From positions 6,010 through 70,009 of the forward strand of contig CATYZE010000009.1 of assembly GCA_958415525.1 (NCBI GenBank): a stretch of 64,000 nt of DNA. The letters are read 5' to 3'. Of the stretch, positions 16,575 to 25,781 are shown one piece after another; within the stretch, counting starts at the first letter, position 1; every line of letters starts with the position of its first letter. A program made the position numbers and the translations under genes. Source of the DNA: an uncultured Collinsella sp. (GTDB lineage Bacteria > Actinomycetota > Coriobacteriia > Coriobacteriales > Coriobacteriaceae). The notes below the pieces were generated by a model. It had not been told where the DNA came from. It saw nothing but the letters and a program-made list of their open reading frames with translations, and ran no database searches.

Positions 16575-19325
16575 CTAGGCGCTGCGCTTGGCCTCGAGCT
16601 TGGCCTGAGCGGCAGCCAGGCGCGCGAGGGGCACGCGATAGGGCGAGCAGGACACGTAGTCTACGTCGGCCACGTTAAACAGGCCCTTGATGGACTTGGG
16701 GTCGCCGCCGTGCTCGCCGCACACGCCAAAGTGCATGTCGGGATTGGTGGCGCGGCCCTTCTCGACGGCCAAGCGCACGAGCTCCAGCACCGCCGTGTCG
16801 ATAGTCTCGAAGGGATTGTCCTTCAGGATCTTCTTGTGCATGTACAGCGGGATGAACTTGGCCTCGGCATCGTCGCGGGAGAAGCCGAAGGTCGTCTGGG
16901 TGAGGTCGTTGGTGCCAAAGCAGAAGAAGTCGGCATGATTGGCGATCTCGTCAGCGACCATGCAGGCGCGCGGCAGCTCGAGCATCGTGCCCACGGGAAT
17001 ATTGAGCTCGACGCCTTCCTCGGCGGAAACCTCTGCGATCACGCGCTCGATAACCTCGCGGGTCTGGACATGCTCGGCCGTGATGGAAACGAGCGGAACC
17101 ATGATCTCGGGGCGTGGGTCGACGCCCTCCTTGATAAGGCGGGCAGCAGCCGTGGCGACGGCGCGAACCTGCATGAGCGGCAGATCGCTAAAGACGACGG
17201 ACAGGCGCACACCACGCAGGCCGAGCATCGGGTTGGACTCGACCATGCCGTCGATACGACGCAGGCGGGCACGCAGGGCGGCAAGCTCTTCCTCGCTGGC
17301 GCCAGCGGCTTCCTTCTTGGTGATGGCGACCTCGAGCTCGCGAGGATTATCCAGGAACTCATGAAGCGGCGGATCGAGCAGGCGGACGACCACATCGCGA
17401 CCGGACATGGTCTTGAACATCGCCAGGAAGTCCTCGGTCTGAACCTTGAGCAGGTCGGCCAGGGCCTGCTGCTTTACGGCCTCGTCATCGGACAGGATAA
17501 AGCTCTGGATGATGTTCTTGCGGTCGCCCAGGAACATATGCTCGGTGCGGCACAGACCGATGGCCTCGGCGCCAAACTCGAGCGCGAGCTCGGCATCCTC
17601 GGGGTTGTCGGCGTTGACGCGCACGTGGTTGGCGTGACCGTCGGTCTCGTCCAAACGGATCTCATCGGCCCAAGACAGGATGGTGTCCAGGTCGCCGGTG
17701 AGCTCGGCCGAAACCAGGTCGACCGCGCCGTCGACGACGATACCCTGGGTGCCGTCGATGGAGATGACATCGCCCTCGCGCAGCACGCGGTCGCTGCCCT
17801 CGATGCGCACGACCTTCTCTGCCGCGTCAATGTGGAAGCGCTCAACGCCGCAAACGCAGGGCGTACCCATGCCGCGGGCGATAACGGCGGCATGGCTCGT
17901 CTTGCCACCGTGGCTGGTCAGGATGCCCTCGGCGGCGACCATGCCCTTCAGGTCGTCGGGGTTGGTCTCCCAGCGAACCAAAATGACTTTATGCCCCTCG
18001 GCGGAACGTGCAACGGCGTCATCGCTCGAGAACACGACCTCGCCCACGGCGGCACCGGGGCTGGCGTTCAGACCGCTGGCCAGCGCCTCGTACTTCTTGG
18101 AGGCGTCGAACTGCGGGTGCAGGAGCTGGTCGAGCTGTGCGGGGTCGATGCGGCTCACGGCCTCCTCGCGGGTGATGAGGCCCTCCTCGACCATCTCGAT
18201 GGCGATGCGCAGGGCGGCGGTGGCGGTGCGCTTGCCCACTCGGGTCTGGAGCATCCAGAGCTTGCCCTGCTCGATGGTGAACTCGATATCGCACATATCG
18301 CGATAGTGATCCTCGAGCGTCAGGAACACGCGCTCGAGCTCCTCGCCTGCGGACTCGAGGCCCGGAGTGTTCTTGAGGTCGGCGATGGGCTCGGTGTTGC
18401 GGATACCGGCGACGACGTCCTCGCCCTGGGCGTTCACCAAGAAGTCGCCGTAGAACTCCTTGGTGCCATCGGCCGGGTTGCGCGTAAAGGCGACGCCGGT
18501 CGCGGAGGTCTCGCCCTTGTTACCAAAAGCCATGGCCTGAACGTTGACGGCGGTACCGAGCTCGTCGGAGATACCATGCTGCTTGCGGTAGATGCAGGCA
18601 CGCTCGTTCATCCAGCTGCCAAAGACAGCCTGGATGGCAAGGCGTAGCTGAAGCTCCGGGTCGTGCGGGAAGACGGGCTTGCCGTCAGCGACCTCGAGCT
18701 CGGGATACAGGGCAGCCTCGACGTTCTCGGAGAAGATGCCCTTGAAGGTCTCGACGAGTTCCTGCAGGTCCTCGGCCGAAAGCTCGGAATCGACGCGAAC
18801 GCCGGCGACCAGGCGTGCCTGGGTCAGGGCGTTCTCGAACAGGTCGGCGTCAACGCCCATGACGACGTTGGAAAACATCTGGATAAAGCGGCGGTAGCTA
18901 TCCCAGGCAAAGCGCGGGTTTTGCGTCTGGGCAATAAGACCCTGAACAGAGTCGTCGTTGAGACCCAAGTTGAGGACCGTGTCCATCATACCGGGCATGG
19001 AGAACGGAGCGCCCGAGCGGACCGACACGAGCAGCGGATCGGAGGCGTCGCCGAGCTTTTTGCCGCAACGGGCCTCGAGGTCTGCCTCGGCGGCAACGAT
19101 CTCATCGAGTGCGCCTTCGGGCCAGACGTTGCCGGCACCGGAGTACTCGACACAGGTCTGGCAGGTAATAGTAAAGCCACCGGGAACCGGCAGGCCGATA
19201 CGGCTCATCTCGGCAAGGTTAGCGCCCTTGCCACCAAGCACGAAGTTCATGGACTTGTCGCCCTCGGTGACACAGGTGCCCTGGGCGTCGGTTCCAAAAC
19301 GGTAAACCCTCTTGCAATCGCTCAC
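16575..19325 (-). CDS. ppdK: Pyruvate, phosphate dikinase
   Basis: Interconverts pyruvate + ATP + Pi and PEP + AMP + PPi. The 916-residue protein shows the N-terminal ATP-binding domain (GGKGANLAEMSRIGLPVPGGF), the phosphohistidine motif GGKTSHAAVIARGMGTP with His at residue 478, and the C-terminal PEP/pyruvate barrel with the acid/base Cys 869 in FGVCGEHGG. The start is GTG 19325 with GGGGA six bases upstream. The next gene upstream, ppsR, encodes the kinase/pyrophosphorylase that switches PPDK off and on, so enzyme and regulator are adjacent. The 326-base gap between them suggests a separate promoter. Confidence 0.98.
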   Translation of the reverse strand: MSDCKRVYRFGTDAQGTCVTEGDKSMNFVLGGKGANLAEMSRIGLPVPGGFTITCQTCVEYSGAGNVWPEGALDEIVAAEADLEARCGKKLGDASDPLLVSVRSGAPFSMPGMMDTVLNLGLNDDSVQGLIAQTQNPRFAWDSYRRFIQMFSNVVMGVDADLFENALTQARLVAGVRVDSELSAEDLQELVETFKGIFSENVEAALYPELEVADGKPVFPHDPELQLRLAIQAVFGSWMNERACIYRKQHGISDELGTAVNVQAMAFGNKGETSATGVAFTRNPADGTKEFYGDFLVNAQGEDVVAGIRNTEPIADLKNTPGLESAGEELERVFLTLEDHYRDMCDIEFTIEQGKLWMLQTRVGKRTATAALRIAIEMVEEGLITREEAVSRIDPAQLDQLLHPQFDASKKYEALASGLNASPGAAVGEVVFSSDDAVARSAEGHKVILVRWETNPDDLKGMVAAEGILTSHGGKTSHAAVIARGMGTPCVCGVERFHIDAAEKVVRIEGSDRVLREGDVISIDGTQGIVVDGAVDLVSAELTGDLDTILSWADEIRLDETDGHANHVRVNADNPEDAELALEFGAEAIGLCRTEHMFLGDRKNIIQSFILSDDEAVKQQALADLLKVQTEDFLAMFKTMSGRDVVVRLLDPPLHEFLDNPRELEVAITKKEAAGASEEELAALRARLRRIDGMVESNPMLGLRGVRLSVVFSDLPLMQVRAVATAAARLIKEGVDPRPEIMVPLVSITAEHVQTREVIERVIAEVSAEEGVELNIPVGTMLELPRACMVADEIANHADFFCFGTNDLTQTTFGFSRDDAEAKFIPLYMHKKILKDNPFETIDTAVLELVRLAVEKGRATNPDMHFGVCGEHGGDPKSIKGLFNVADVDYVSCSPYRVPLARLAAAQAKLEAKRSA

Positions 19326-19651
19326 GATACTTCCCCTTCCATGCGCTCTCGCACACGACCGTGGTAACGAATCGACCCACCGGATGCGGGCCGTGAGGGA
19401 ACTATACGGCGCGTTTTGGGCAGGCTTGAGCAGAGGGTGCGCGGTTTGGTAAACGTGCTAAAACTGGCGGTAAACGGTAGGTAAAGGTGGTTACCTTATG
19501 AAGATACCACTACAAGGAAAATGCAGGTCGGATGCGATGTTTTTGCTAAATCGCTTTACCGTTTATCAGCATTATTTCCAAGTATTCTCTTTGGGTAGCT
19601 AAAAGAGCCCCGTCCCAAATTAGCTACCCAAACAACCTTGTCCCAAGTGAG
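19326..19651 (-). promoter_or_regulatory. ppdK upstream region with phased GGTAAACG repeats
   Basis: This 326-base stretch holds no gene. On the plus strand GGTAAACG occurs at 19448-19455 and 19469-19476 (21 bases apart), GGTAAAGG at 19480-19487, and a reverse-orientation CTTTACCG near 19553-19561. A -10-like TATAGT (minus strand, 19401-19406) would start ppdK transcription about 80 bases before its GTG; its -35 is poor. The repeats lie 45-155 bases upstream of that -10, a sensible place for an activator or repressor. The distal part (19591-19655) is the palindromic element listed separately. Confidence 0.45.
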
Positions 19652-19655
19652 CTAC
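19591..19655. repeat. Palindromic GTAGCT/CCCCGTCCCA element after ppsR
   Basis: Perfect 10-bp inverted repeat, arms 19591-19600 and 19622-19631, enclosing CCCCGTCCCA (19608-19617). A degenerate copy of its right half (TCCCAAGTGAGCTAC) follows, ending at the ppsR stop codon. A related element follows rsfS at 27648-27680. On the minus strand it could act as a terminator-like structure for ppsR, with CTCTTTT before the distal arm. Confidence 0.6.
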
Positions 19656-20527
19656 TTTTGTTGAGCGCGGCGGGCGGCACGGCGGGCTCTTGCCTCTTGA
19701 ATCTCTTCGAGGTGAGCAATGATCTCGGCAGCGCTTTCCTCGATGGCCTTGCCATCGGTACGCACTACAAAGCAGCCCAGGCGTTTCATGAGCGCGCGGG
19801 CTTCCGCAAGCTCACTACGCACGCTCTCGGGTTCGGCATAGGAGCCGGCAACGGCACGGGCGTAATCATCGCCCAAGCGGCTATCGCGAATTTCGGAAAT
19901 CACATCGACGGTCGAAATCAGACCAAACAACCGCATCGGGTCGACCTCGTAGATCGACTTAGGCGGCTCCATACCATGCGCTAACGGAACATTGGCAACC
20001 TTGTAGCCCTGATAGGCCAAATACATCGACAACGGCGTCTTGGACGTGCGAGATACACCCAGCAGCACGATATCGGCACCCGACAGATCGTCACAACCAC
20101 GACCGTCATCGTGCTCAACGAAATACTCCATAGCCTCGATACGATGGAAATAGCGGTCATCGGTCTTGTGAATCACGCCCGCAACGCCCTTGGGCGGCAC
20201 ACCGAGGAGCGACGACAGCACGGCAAGCGTCGGGCCGATCAGGTCGACCGAACGGATATGCAGCATGCCCAAATAGTCGAGCACGCGAGCGCGAAGCGCC
20301 GGATCGACAATGGTGTGGAACACGGCGATATCGCGATGGTCTGCATCGACACGCGATCCCACAAACGATTTAACCTGCTCCACCGAGGTCACCTTGGGCA
20401 GGCGCAAGAGATGAAAAGCCCCTTCATCAAATTGCCCGGACGCCGCAAGCACCACCTCACAAGCGGTATCACCGAGCGAGTCGGAGATAACGATGACGGT
20501 GGGACGAGCGGTGACCAGGCAATCCAT
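19652..20527 (-). CDS. ppsR: Bifunctional kinase/pyrophosphorylase regulating PPDK
   Basis: DUF299/PPSR family: phosphorylates PPDK with ADP to inactivate it and removes the phosphate with Pi. The 291-residue protein has the P-loop-like motif GVSRTSKT at 157-164 and the family blocks ISDSLGDTACEV and ANVPLAHGMEPP. ATG 20527 has AAGGAG six bases upstream. Because ppdK is adjacent the substrate is most likely PPDK rather than PEP synthase. It follows glyS by 34 bases and may share its transcript. Confidence 0.95.
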   Translation of the reverse strand: MDCLVTARPTVIVISDSLGDTACEVVLAASGQFDEGAFHLLRLPKVTSVEQVKSFVGSRVDADHRDIAVFHTIVDPALRARVLDYLGMLHIRSVDLIGPTLAVLSSLLGVPPKGVAGVIHKTDDRYFHRIEAMEYFVEHDDGRGCDDLSGADIVLLGVSRTSKTPLSMYLAYQGYKVANVPLAHGMEPPKSIYEVDPMRLFGLISTVDVISEIRDSRLGDDYARAVAGSYAEPESVRSELAEARALMKRLGCFVVRTDGKAIEESAAEIIAHLEEIQEARARRAARRAQQK

Positions 20528-20561
20528 GCGGGGCTCCTTTTGCGCTTATGCGCAGGCTGGC

Positions 20562-22658
20562 TTACTTTTTGCGGGCAAGCTCACCGATGTTGGCGATGCC
20601 GGAGAAAACGGCCTCGAAGCGGTTGAGCAGCTTAAGGCGATTATCGCGAAGCTGCTCGTCCTTGTCCATGACCATGACCTCATCGAAGAAACGGTCGATG
20701 GGCGCGCGCAGGGCGGCGAGGGCGGCAAATGCGGCCGGGTAGTCCTCGGCAGCAAGGGCGGCATCGACAGCGGTCTGAGCAGCCTCGGAGGCGTCGGCGA
20801 GCGCGAGCTCGACCTCGCCCATCAGGCTGCGGTCGTACTCCGCACCCAGCTCGGGCTTGGAGATGTGCGCGGCACGGGCATAGGCGGTAGCCAGGTTGTC
20901 AAAGGTCTCGGCATCATTCTTGCGGGCCTCGTCGAGGGCGGCGCAGCGGGCGAAGAAGACGGACGGGGCGATAATGTGCACCGCGGAGACGGCGGCAACG
21001 GTATCGGCCGGGATCTTTTCGTCGCGGGCCATGCTCACCAGGCGGCCATGGAAGAAGTCACGAACCTGCTGGGCGACCTCGGCGGCGTCGAACTCAATGC
21101 CCTGCTCGCTGTAAAGCTGCAGAGCAAAGTCAATCAGCGACGTGGGGTCGATCGGCAGACGGTCGCGCAGAATGTTGATGATACCGATAGCGGCACGACG
21201 CAGCGCGTAGGGATCGGAGGAGCCGGTCGGGGGCTCGCCGATGGCAAAGATACCGGCGATGGTATCGAGCTTGTCGGCGCAGGCCACGATGCAGCCAGCG
21301 GTGCCCTCAGGCAGCTCGTCACCGGCAAAGCGGGGACGATAATGATCGCGAATGGCGTGGGCGACCTCGTCGTTCTCCCCCATCGCGGTGGCGTAGTAAC
21401 CGCCCATCACGCCCTGCTGGCTCGTGAACTCGACGACGGCGTTGGACACCAGGTCGGCCTTGCACAGGTGCGCGGCGCGAGCGGCGTCGGCGGCAAGATG
21501 GGCGCCCAGATGGGCCTCGCGGGCAATAGCGAGCGCGAGCTGCTCAATGCGCTCGGACTTGGCGAGCACGCTGCCGAGCTTCTCCTGGAAGGCGACCTTG
21601 GCCAGGCGCTCACGGAACTCGTCGAGGGAGATCTTCAGGTCCTCCTCGTAGAAGAACTTAGCGTCGTCCAGACGGGCACGCACGACGCGCTCGTTGCCGT
21701 CGATCACGCGCTCGGCATTCTCGGGCTTGCTGTTGGAGACGACCACGAACTCACGCGTCAGCTTGCCCTCGCCGTCATAGATCGGGAAGTAGCGCTGGTT
21801 GGTGAGCATGGACTCGCAGATGATCTCGTGCGGGACCTTGAGGAACTCCTCATCGAAGGTACCGACGAGCACCGTCGGCCACTCGCAGAGATTGATGACC
21901 TCCTCGAAGACCTTCTTGGGCGTATCGACATGGCAGCCGGGACGGGCAGCCTCGACCTCGGCGATACCGGCGAGAATCACCTCGCGACGGCGCTCGGCAG
22001 AAAGCACGCCGGCGTCCTCGAGCACCTGCTCGTAGACGGCGGGGCTGGCGACAACGTGGTCACCGGGGCCAAGCACGCGATGGCCGCGCGTGGTGTTGCC
22101 GCTCGTCACGTCGGCAAACGACACGGGCACAACATCCTCGCCCAAAAGGCAGCAGATCCAGCGGACCGGGCGCACGAAGGTGGCGTGCTCGTGGCCCCAG
22201 CGCTGACTACGGTAGTTGGGCCACTGCAGGCCGGCGATGGTCTTCTCGCACAGAGCGGTCAGAATCGGCGTAGCCGGTGCGGAAGGAATGTTCTTCTCGG
22301 CAAAGACGTACTCACGGCCGTCGGTGTCCTCGCGACGGACCAGATCCTCGGCAGCCACACCGCACTTGCGGGCGAAGCCCTGGGCGGCCTTGGTGGCGTT
22401 ACCGTCAGCGTCGAAGGCGATGTTGGCCGCAGGGCCACGCTTGACCTCGTGAACCTCATCGGTCGCGGTGGCGACGTCGGCAACGAGCGCAGCCAGGCGA
22501 CGCGGGCTCGAGATCACGCGGACCTCGCCGTGGGCCAGACCGGCCTCGTCGAGACCCTTGGCGATCATGGTGCCAAGCTGCTTGACGGCATTGTTCAGCG
22601 GTGCGGAGGGCATTTCCTCTGTACCGATCTCAAACAGGAAATCCTTAGCGTCTGCCAT
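20562..22658 (-). CDS. glyS: Glycyl-tRNA synthetase beta subunit
   Basis: tRNA-binding subunit of the alpha2-beta2 bacterial glycyl-tRNA synthetase. The 698-residue protein opens with FLFEIGTEEMPS and RRLAALVAD, has the catalytic-core-associated HD-like region in the middle (RVVRARLDDAKFFYEEDLK) and the C-terminal anticodon-binding domain. ATG 22658 lies three bases after the glyQ stop. Length and order (glyQ then glyS) are standard. Confidence 0.97.
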   Translation of the reverse strand: MADAKDFLFEIGTEEMPSAPLNNAVKQLGTMIAKGLDEAGLAHGEVRVISSPRRLAALVADVATATDEVHEVKRGPAANIAFDADGNATKAAQGFARKCGVAAEDLVRREDTDGREYVFAEKNIPSAPATPILTALCEKTIAGLQWPNYRSQRWGHEHATFVRPVRWICCLLGEDVVPVSFADVTSGNTTRGHRVLGPGDHVVASPAVYEQVLEDAGVLSAERRREVILAGIAEVEAARPGCHVDTPKKVFEEVINLCEWPTVLVGTFDEEFLKVPHEIICESMLTNQRYFPIYDGEGKLTREFVVVSNSKPENAERVIDGNERVVRARLDDAKFFYEEDLKISLDEFRERLAKVAFQEKLGSVLAKSERIEQLALAIAREAHLGAHLAADAARAAHLCKADLVSNAVVEFTSQQGVMGGYYATAMGENDEVAHAIRDHYRPRFAGDELPEGTAGCIVACADKLDTIAGIFAIGEPPTGSSDPYALRRAAIGIINILRDRLPIDPTSLIDFALQLYSEQGIEFDAAEVAQQVRDFFHGRLVSMARDEKIPADTVAAVSAVHIIAPSVFFARCAALDEARKNDAETFDNLATAYARAAHISKPELGAEYDRSLMGEVELALADASEAAQTAVDAALAAEDYPAAFAALAALRAPIDRFFDEVMVMDKDEQLRDNRLKLLNRFEAVFSGIANIGELARKK

Positions 22659-22661
22659 GGC

Positions 22662-23573
22662 TTACGCCACCTCGCCTTCCTGGTCGGCATTCTCGTTGAC
22701 TCCGGCGACCTCGGCCATATAGGCCTCGCAGCACGCCTTGGCGACGGCGCGGACGCGCAGGATGTAATTGGCACGCTCGACCGCGGACAGCGCGCCGCGG
22801 GCATCGAGCAGATTGAAAGCGTGGCTGCACTTCATGACGCAGTCGTATGCGGGCAGCGGCAGCTTGCGCTCCAGGCAGGAATGGCACTCGGCCTCGTAGT
22901 CGTCAAACTTCTGACGCATCATCTCGACGTTGGCAACCTCAAAGTTATAGGCACTGAACTCGCGCTCGTTCTCGAGGAACACGTCGCCGTAAGTCATGGG
23001 CGTACCGTCGGGCAGGTAGCTCCACACCAGGTCGTAAACGGAGTTGACGCCCTGGGCGTACATGGCGATACGCTCCAGGCCATAGGTGATCTCGACGGGC
23101 ACGGGGTCGACCTCGATACCGCCCACCTGCTGGAAGTACGTAAACTGCGTGACCTCCATACCGTTGAGCCAGACCTCCCAGCCAAGGCCCCAGGCGCCCA
23201 AGGTCGGGCTCTCCCAGTCGTCCTCGACAAAGCGGACGTCATGGTCGTTGGGGTCCAGGCCAATGGCGGCCAGCGAACCCAGGTAGAGCTCCTGGGCGTT
23301 GACCGGCGACGGCTTGATGAGCACCTGGAACTGATAGTAGTGCTGCATGCGGTTAGGGTTCTCGCCGTAGCGGCCGTCGGCGGGACGGCGGCAAGGCTGA
23401 GCATAGCAGGTGCGCCACTCGGCGGGACCGAGCGAGCGCAGTGTGGTCGCGGTATGGAAGGTACCGGCACCGACCTCGGAGTCATAGGGCTGCATAATAA
23501 CGCAGCCCTGCTCGCCCCAGTACTGCTGGAGGCGCAGGATGATGCCTTGGAAGGAAAGCGATGAAGCGTTCAT
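22662..23573 (-). CDS. glyQ: Glycyl-tRNA synthetase alpha subunit
   Basis: Class II catalytic subunit of heterotetrameric GlyRS. 303 residues beginning MNASSLSFQGIILRLQQYWG; motifs VGAGTFHTATTLR, RPADGRYGENPNR and MQHYYQFQVL match the family closely. The start is ATG 23573 with GGGGA ten bases upstream. About 60 bases separate it from lepB, with AT-rich sequence including a -10-like TATAGT on the minus strand but no good -35, so an internal promoter is possible but not shown. Confidence 0.97.
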   Translation of the reverse strand: MNASSLSFQGIILRLQQYWGEQGCVIMQPYDSEVGAGTFHTATTLRSLGPAEWRTCYAQPCRRPADGRYGENPNRMQHYYQFQVLIKPSPVNAQELYLGSLAAIGLDPNDHDVRFVEDDWESPTLGAWGLGWEVWLNGMEVTQFTYFQQVGGIEVDPVPVEITYGLERIAMYAQGVNSVYDLVWSYLPDGTPMTYGDVFLENEREFSAYNFEVANVEMMRQKFDDYEAECHSCLERKLPLPAYDCVMKCSHAFNLLDARGALSAVERANYILRVRAVAKACCEAYMAEVAGVNENADQEGEVA

Positions 23574-23632
23574 GCCTCTAATATCCCCTCGTCGAAACGA
23601 TTACACGGTTAGGTACTGTACTATAGCGGTTT

Positions 23633-24196
23633 TTAGTCGATAGCGCCGATGCGGTTGAGCGGCCAGTAGCGAACGAGTGCCACGGCCATTAAGTCGGAGC
23701 GGTCGACCGGCCCAAAATAGCGGGAGTCGGCTGAGTTCTCTCGGTTGTCGCCCATCACCCACACACACCCGTCGGGGACGGTGTAGGGATAGCTCACCTG
23801 GACGCCGGGCGCTTGGACCGAAAGCGGCCAGCTCATGCCCGCCGTATAGTCCTCGTCGAGCGCTTGGCCGTCAACGACCACCTTGCCGTCCTGTAGGTCG
23901 ACCGTCTGGCCGGCCGTGGCAATAACGCGCTTGACAAGAATATCATGCTCGGAGGTGCCGTCGGGGTTGTGAAACACCACGATATCGCCCTGCTTGACGG
24001 GCTGACCGAGCTCGAGGCTCACCTTTTGCGCCAGGATCTGGTCGCCAATCTCGATCGTGTCCTCCATGGAGCCGGTGGGCACCACAAAGGGCTCGACCAC
24101 AAAGGTGCGGATCAGGAAGGTGGCCACAAGCGCGATCGCGATGACCGCGATCCACTCAAAAGCGCCCCTCAACGCGGAATGTTGCGTAGGAACCAT
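23633..24196 (-). CDS. lepB: Signal peptidase I
   Basis: Membrane serine/lysine protease that removes signal peptides. The 187-residue protein has one N-terminal membrane helix (about 13-33), the nucleophile Ser43 in PTGSMEDTI, the general base Lys89 in ILVKRVIA, and the C-terminal box MGDNRENSADSR. ATG 24196 has AGGAG five bases upstream, overlapping the trmD stop; GTG at 24202 abuts that site and is unlikely. Short single-helix form, as in Gram-positive SipS. Confidence 0.95.
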   Translation of the reverse strand: MVPTQHSALRGAFEWIAVIAIALVATFLIRTFVVEPFVVPTGSMEDTIEIGDQILAQKVSLELGQPVKQGDIVVFHNPDGTSEHDILVKRVIATAGQTVDLQDGKVVVDGQALDEDYTAGMSWPLSVQAPGVQVSYPYTVPDGCVWVMGDNRENSADSRYFGPVDRSDLMAVALVRYWPLNRIGAID

Positions 24197-24198
24197 AC

Positions 24199-24957
24199 TC
24201 ACTCCTCGCTCTGCGAATACGAAGCGTCAAGGATCTCCTGCGCGTATGCGCGCTCCTGGGGCGTAAGCCGCGCAGTCTCGATCAGGTCGGGACGCCAGCG
24301 GCAGGTGCGCTCGATGGCGTTCTTGCGGCGCCAAGCGTCAACTTTTGCGTGATCGCCACTCACGAGCACAGGAGGCACGCCCTCGCCGTTGAACTCGGCG
24401 GGACGGGTGTACTGCGCGTACTCGAGCAGGCCTCCGTCCTCGGCGGTCGAGAACGACTCGTCCACGTTGCTCATCTCGTCGCCCAGGGCGCCGGGAATCA
24501 GACGCACGACGGCGTCGGCAACGACCATAGCGGGAAGCTCGCCGCCCGTAAGCACGTAGTCGCCGATCGACAGGCGCTCGTCGGCATACGCATACGCGCG
24601 CTCGTCGACGCCCTCGTAGCGGCTGCATACAAACAGCAGGCGCTCGCTTTTGAGCAGGCGCTCGGCCACATGCTGCGTAAAGGGTTCGCCGCAGGGCGTA
24701 AAGAACACCACGGTGGGCTTGGGGCCCTCGGAGCTAATAGCCTCGATGGCCTCGGCGATGGGCTCGACCTTCATGAGCATGCCCTGCCCGCCGCCGTACG
24801 GCTCGTCATCGACGGTACGATGACGGTCGTGCGTCCAGTCACGCAGGTTATAGGCCTTAAAATCAAAAAGGCCGGCCTTACGGGCGCGGCCCAATATCGA
24901 CGTGGACATGACGGGCTCAAACATCTCGGGAAAGACCGAAAGGGTCTCAATCAGCAT
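24199..24957 (-). CDS. trmD: tRNA (guanine-37-N1)-methyltransferase
   Basis: Methylates G37 of tRNAs reading CNN codons, preventing frameshifts. The 252-residue SPOUT protein opens MLIETLSVFPEMFEP, has DDEPYGGGQGMLMK, the trefoil-knot SAM loop (CSRYEGVDERA; IGDYVLTGGELPAM), and a C-terminal helical domain. It follows rimM in the usual rpsP-rimM-trmD order, here continued by lepB instead of rplS. Confidence 0.97.
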   Translation of the reverse strand: MLIETLSVFPEMFEPVMSTSILGRARKAGLFDFKAYNLRDWTHDRHRTVDDEPYGGGQGMLMKVEPIAEAIEAISSEGPKPTVVFFTPCGEPFTQHVAERLLKSERLLFVCSRYEGVDERAYAYADERLSIGDYVLTGGELPAMVVADAVVRLIPGALGDEMSNVDESFSTAEDGGLLEYAQYTRPAEFNGEGVPPVLVSGDHAKVDAWRRKNAIERTCRWRPDLIETARLTPQERAYAQEILDASYSQSEE

Positions 24958-24967
24958 GTTGTCCTCC

Positions 24968-25489
24968 CTACTTGTCCATATCGATCAGGCCGTCCATAAC
25001 GTGGACGAAAACTGTTCCTGTGTCGGGAAGATCGAGCACAACCTGCTCGATCACGGGAATCAGCACCTCGCCGTACCGATCGCCCTCGACAACCCAAACA
25101 TCGTTAGCGGGCGTCGACATGATCTCGACGATCGTGCCGAGTAAACCGAAGCGCTCGTCGACCACCTCGCGACCCATCAGGTCGGTATAGGCGGCGTCGA
25201 GCGAATCGAGCTCAAAGTCGTCACGATTTGCCAACACGTAGCATCCCGTGATGCCCTCGGCGGCCGTCAAGTCGTCAATGCCCTCAAACGAGACCAGATC
25301 GCCATCGCCCGTATCGGTGACGGACACGACCGTGCAAAAGCGGTCGCGCTTGAGCGCCGGCGGCGTCAGGGCGACGCGCATACCCGGCTCTAATACAGAA
25401 GGAAGCCCCCGCAGCGGCTGCGCGAGGACCTCCCCCTTCCTTCCGTGCGGCTTGACCACACGGGCGATGTTTTTGTACTGGGACCTCAA
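24968..25489 (-). CDS. rimM: Ribosome maturation factor RimM
   Basis: Assists 30S head assembly and binds uS19. The 173-residue protein begins with the IARVVKPHGRKGEVLAQP block typical of RimM, then has the RimM beta-barrel, and ends in a PRC-barrel with DLMGREVVDE and VLIPVIEQVV. The start is TTG 25489; its ribosome-binding site is poor (AGGA two bases away), but any later start would cut the conserved N-terminus. It is four bases downstream of khpA, so translational coupling is likely. Confidence 0.95.
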   Translation of the reverse strand: MRSQYKNIARVVKPHGRKGEVLAQPLRGLPSVLEPGMRVALTPPALKRDRFCTVVSVTDTGDGDLVSFEGIDDLTAAEGITGCYVLANRDDFELDSLDAAYTDLMGREVVDERFGLLGTIVEIMSTPANDVWVVEGDRYGEVLIPVIEQVVLDLPDTGTVFVHVMDGLIDMDK

Positions 25490-25493
25490 GGTC

Positions 25494-25778
25494 CTAGCCC
25501 AGAACCTCTACCTCGACAGCAGTGTCGAGGCGAGCGGCCAGCGCACGGGCGAGCGTGCGAATGGCCTTGATGGTACGGCCACGACGGCCGATGACCTTAG
25601 CGACGTCATCCTCGGCGACCGAAACCTCAATCGTAGAGGCGTCGTCACCATCGATGACCTCAAGGCTCACGGAATCCGGGTCGTCGACGATCTGAACAAC
25701 GAGATATTCGACGAGATCGGCGATGCGATCTGAGAGCATTGCCTCACCCTCGAGCTGTGCAGCGTCAACCTCAGGCAC
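25494..25778 (-). CDS. khpA: KhpA-type single KH-domain RNA-binding protein
   Basis: Small RNA-binding protein, partner of KhpB/Jag in several Gram-positives and linked there to cell elongation. The 94-residue protein has the KH core with the GxxG loop in VIGRRGRTIKAIRTLA. GTG 25778 has GAGGAG six bases upstream; an alternative ATG at 25739 would give an 81-residue protein closer to the usual 75-80. Its place between rpsP and rimM is conserved. Confidence 0.93.
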   Translation of the reverse strand: MPEVDAAQLEGEAMLSDRIADLVEYLVVQIVDDPDSVSLEVIDGDDASTIEVSVAEDDVAKVIGRRGRTIKAIRTLARALAARLDTAVEVEVLG

Positions 25779-25781
25779 GAT

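Noticed and set aside
20493..23564. A 1,000-codon open frame on the plus strand opposite glyS and glyQ
   Set aside because: It mirrors the codon structure of two certain genes on the other strand, has no recognisable domain, and is a usual by-product of GC-rich coding sequence. The same applies to long plus-strand frames at 16563-18647 and 28797-30926.
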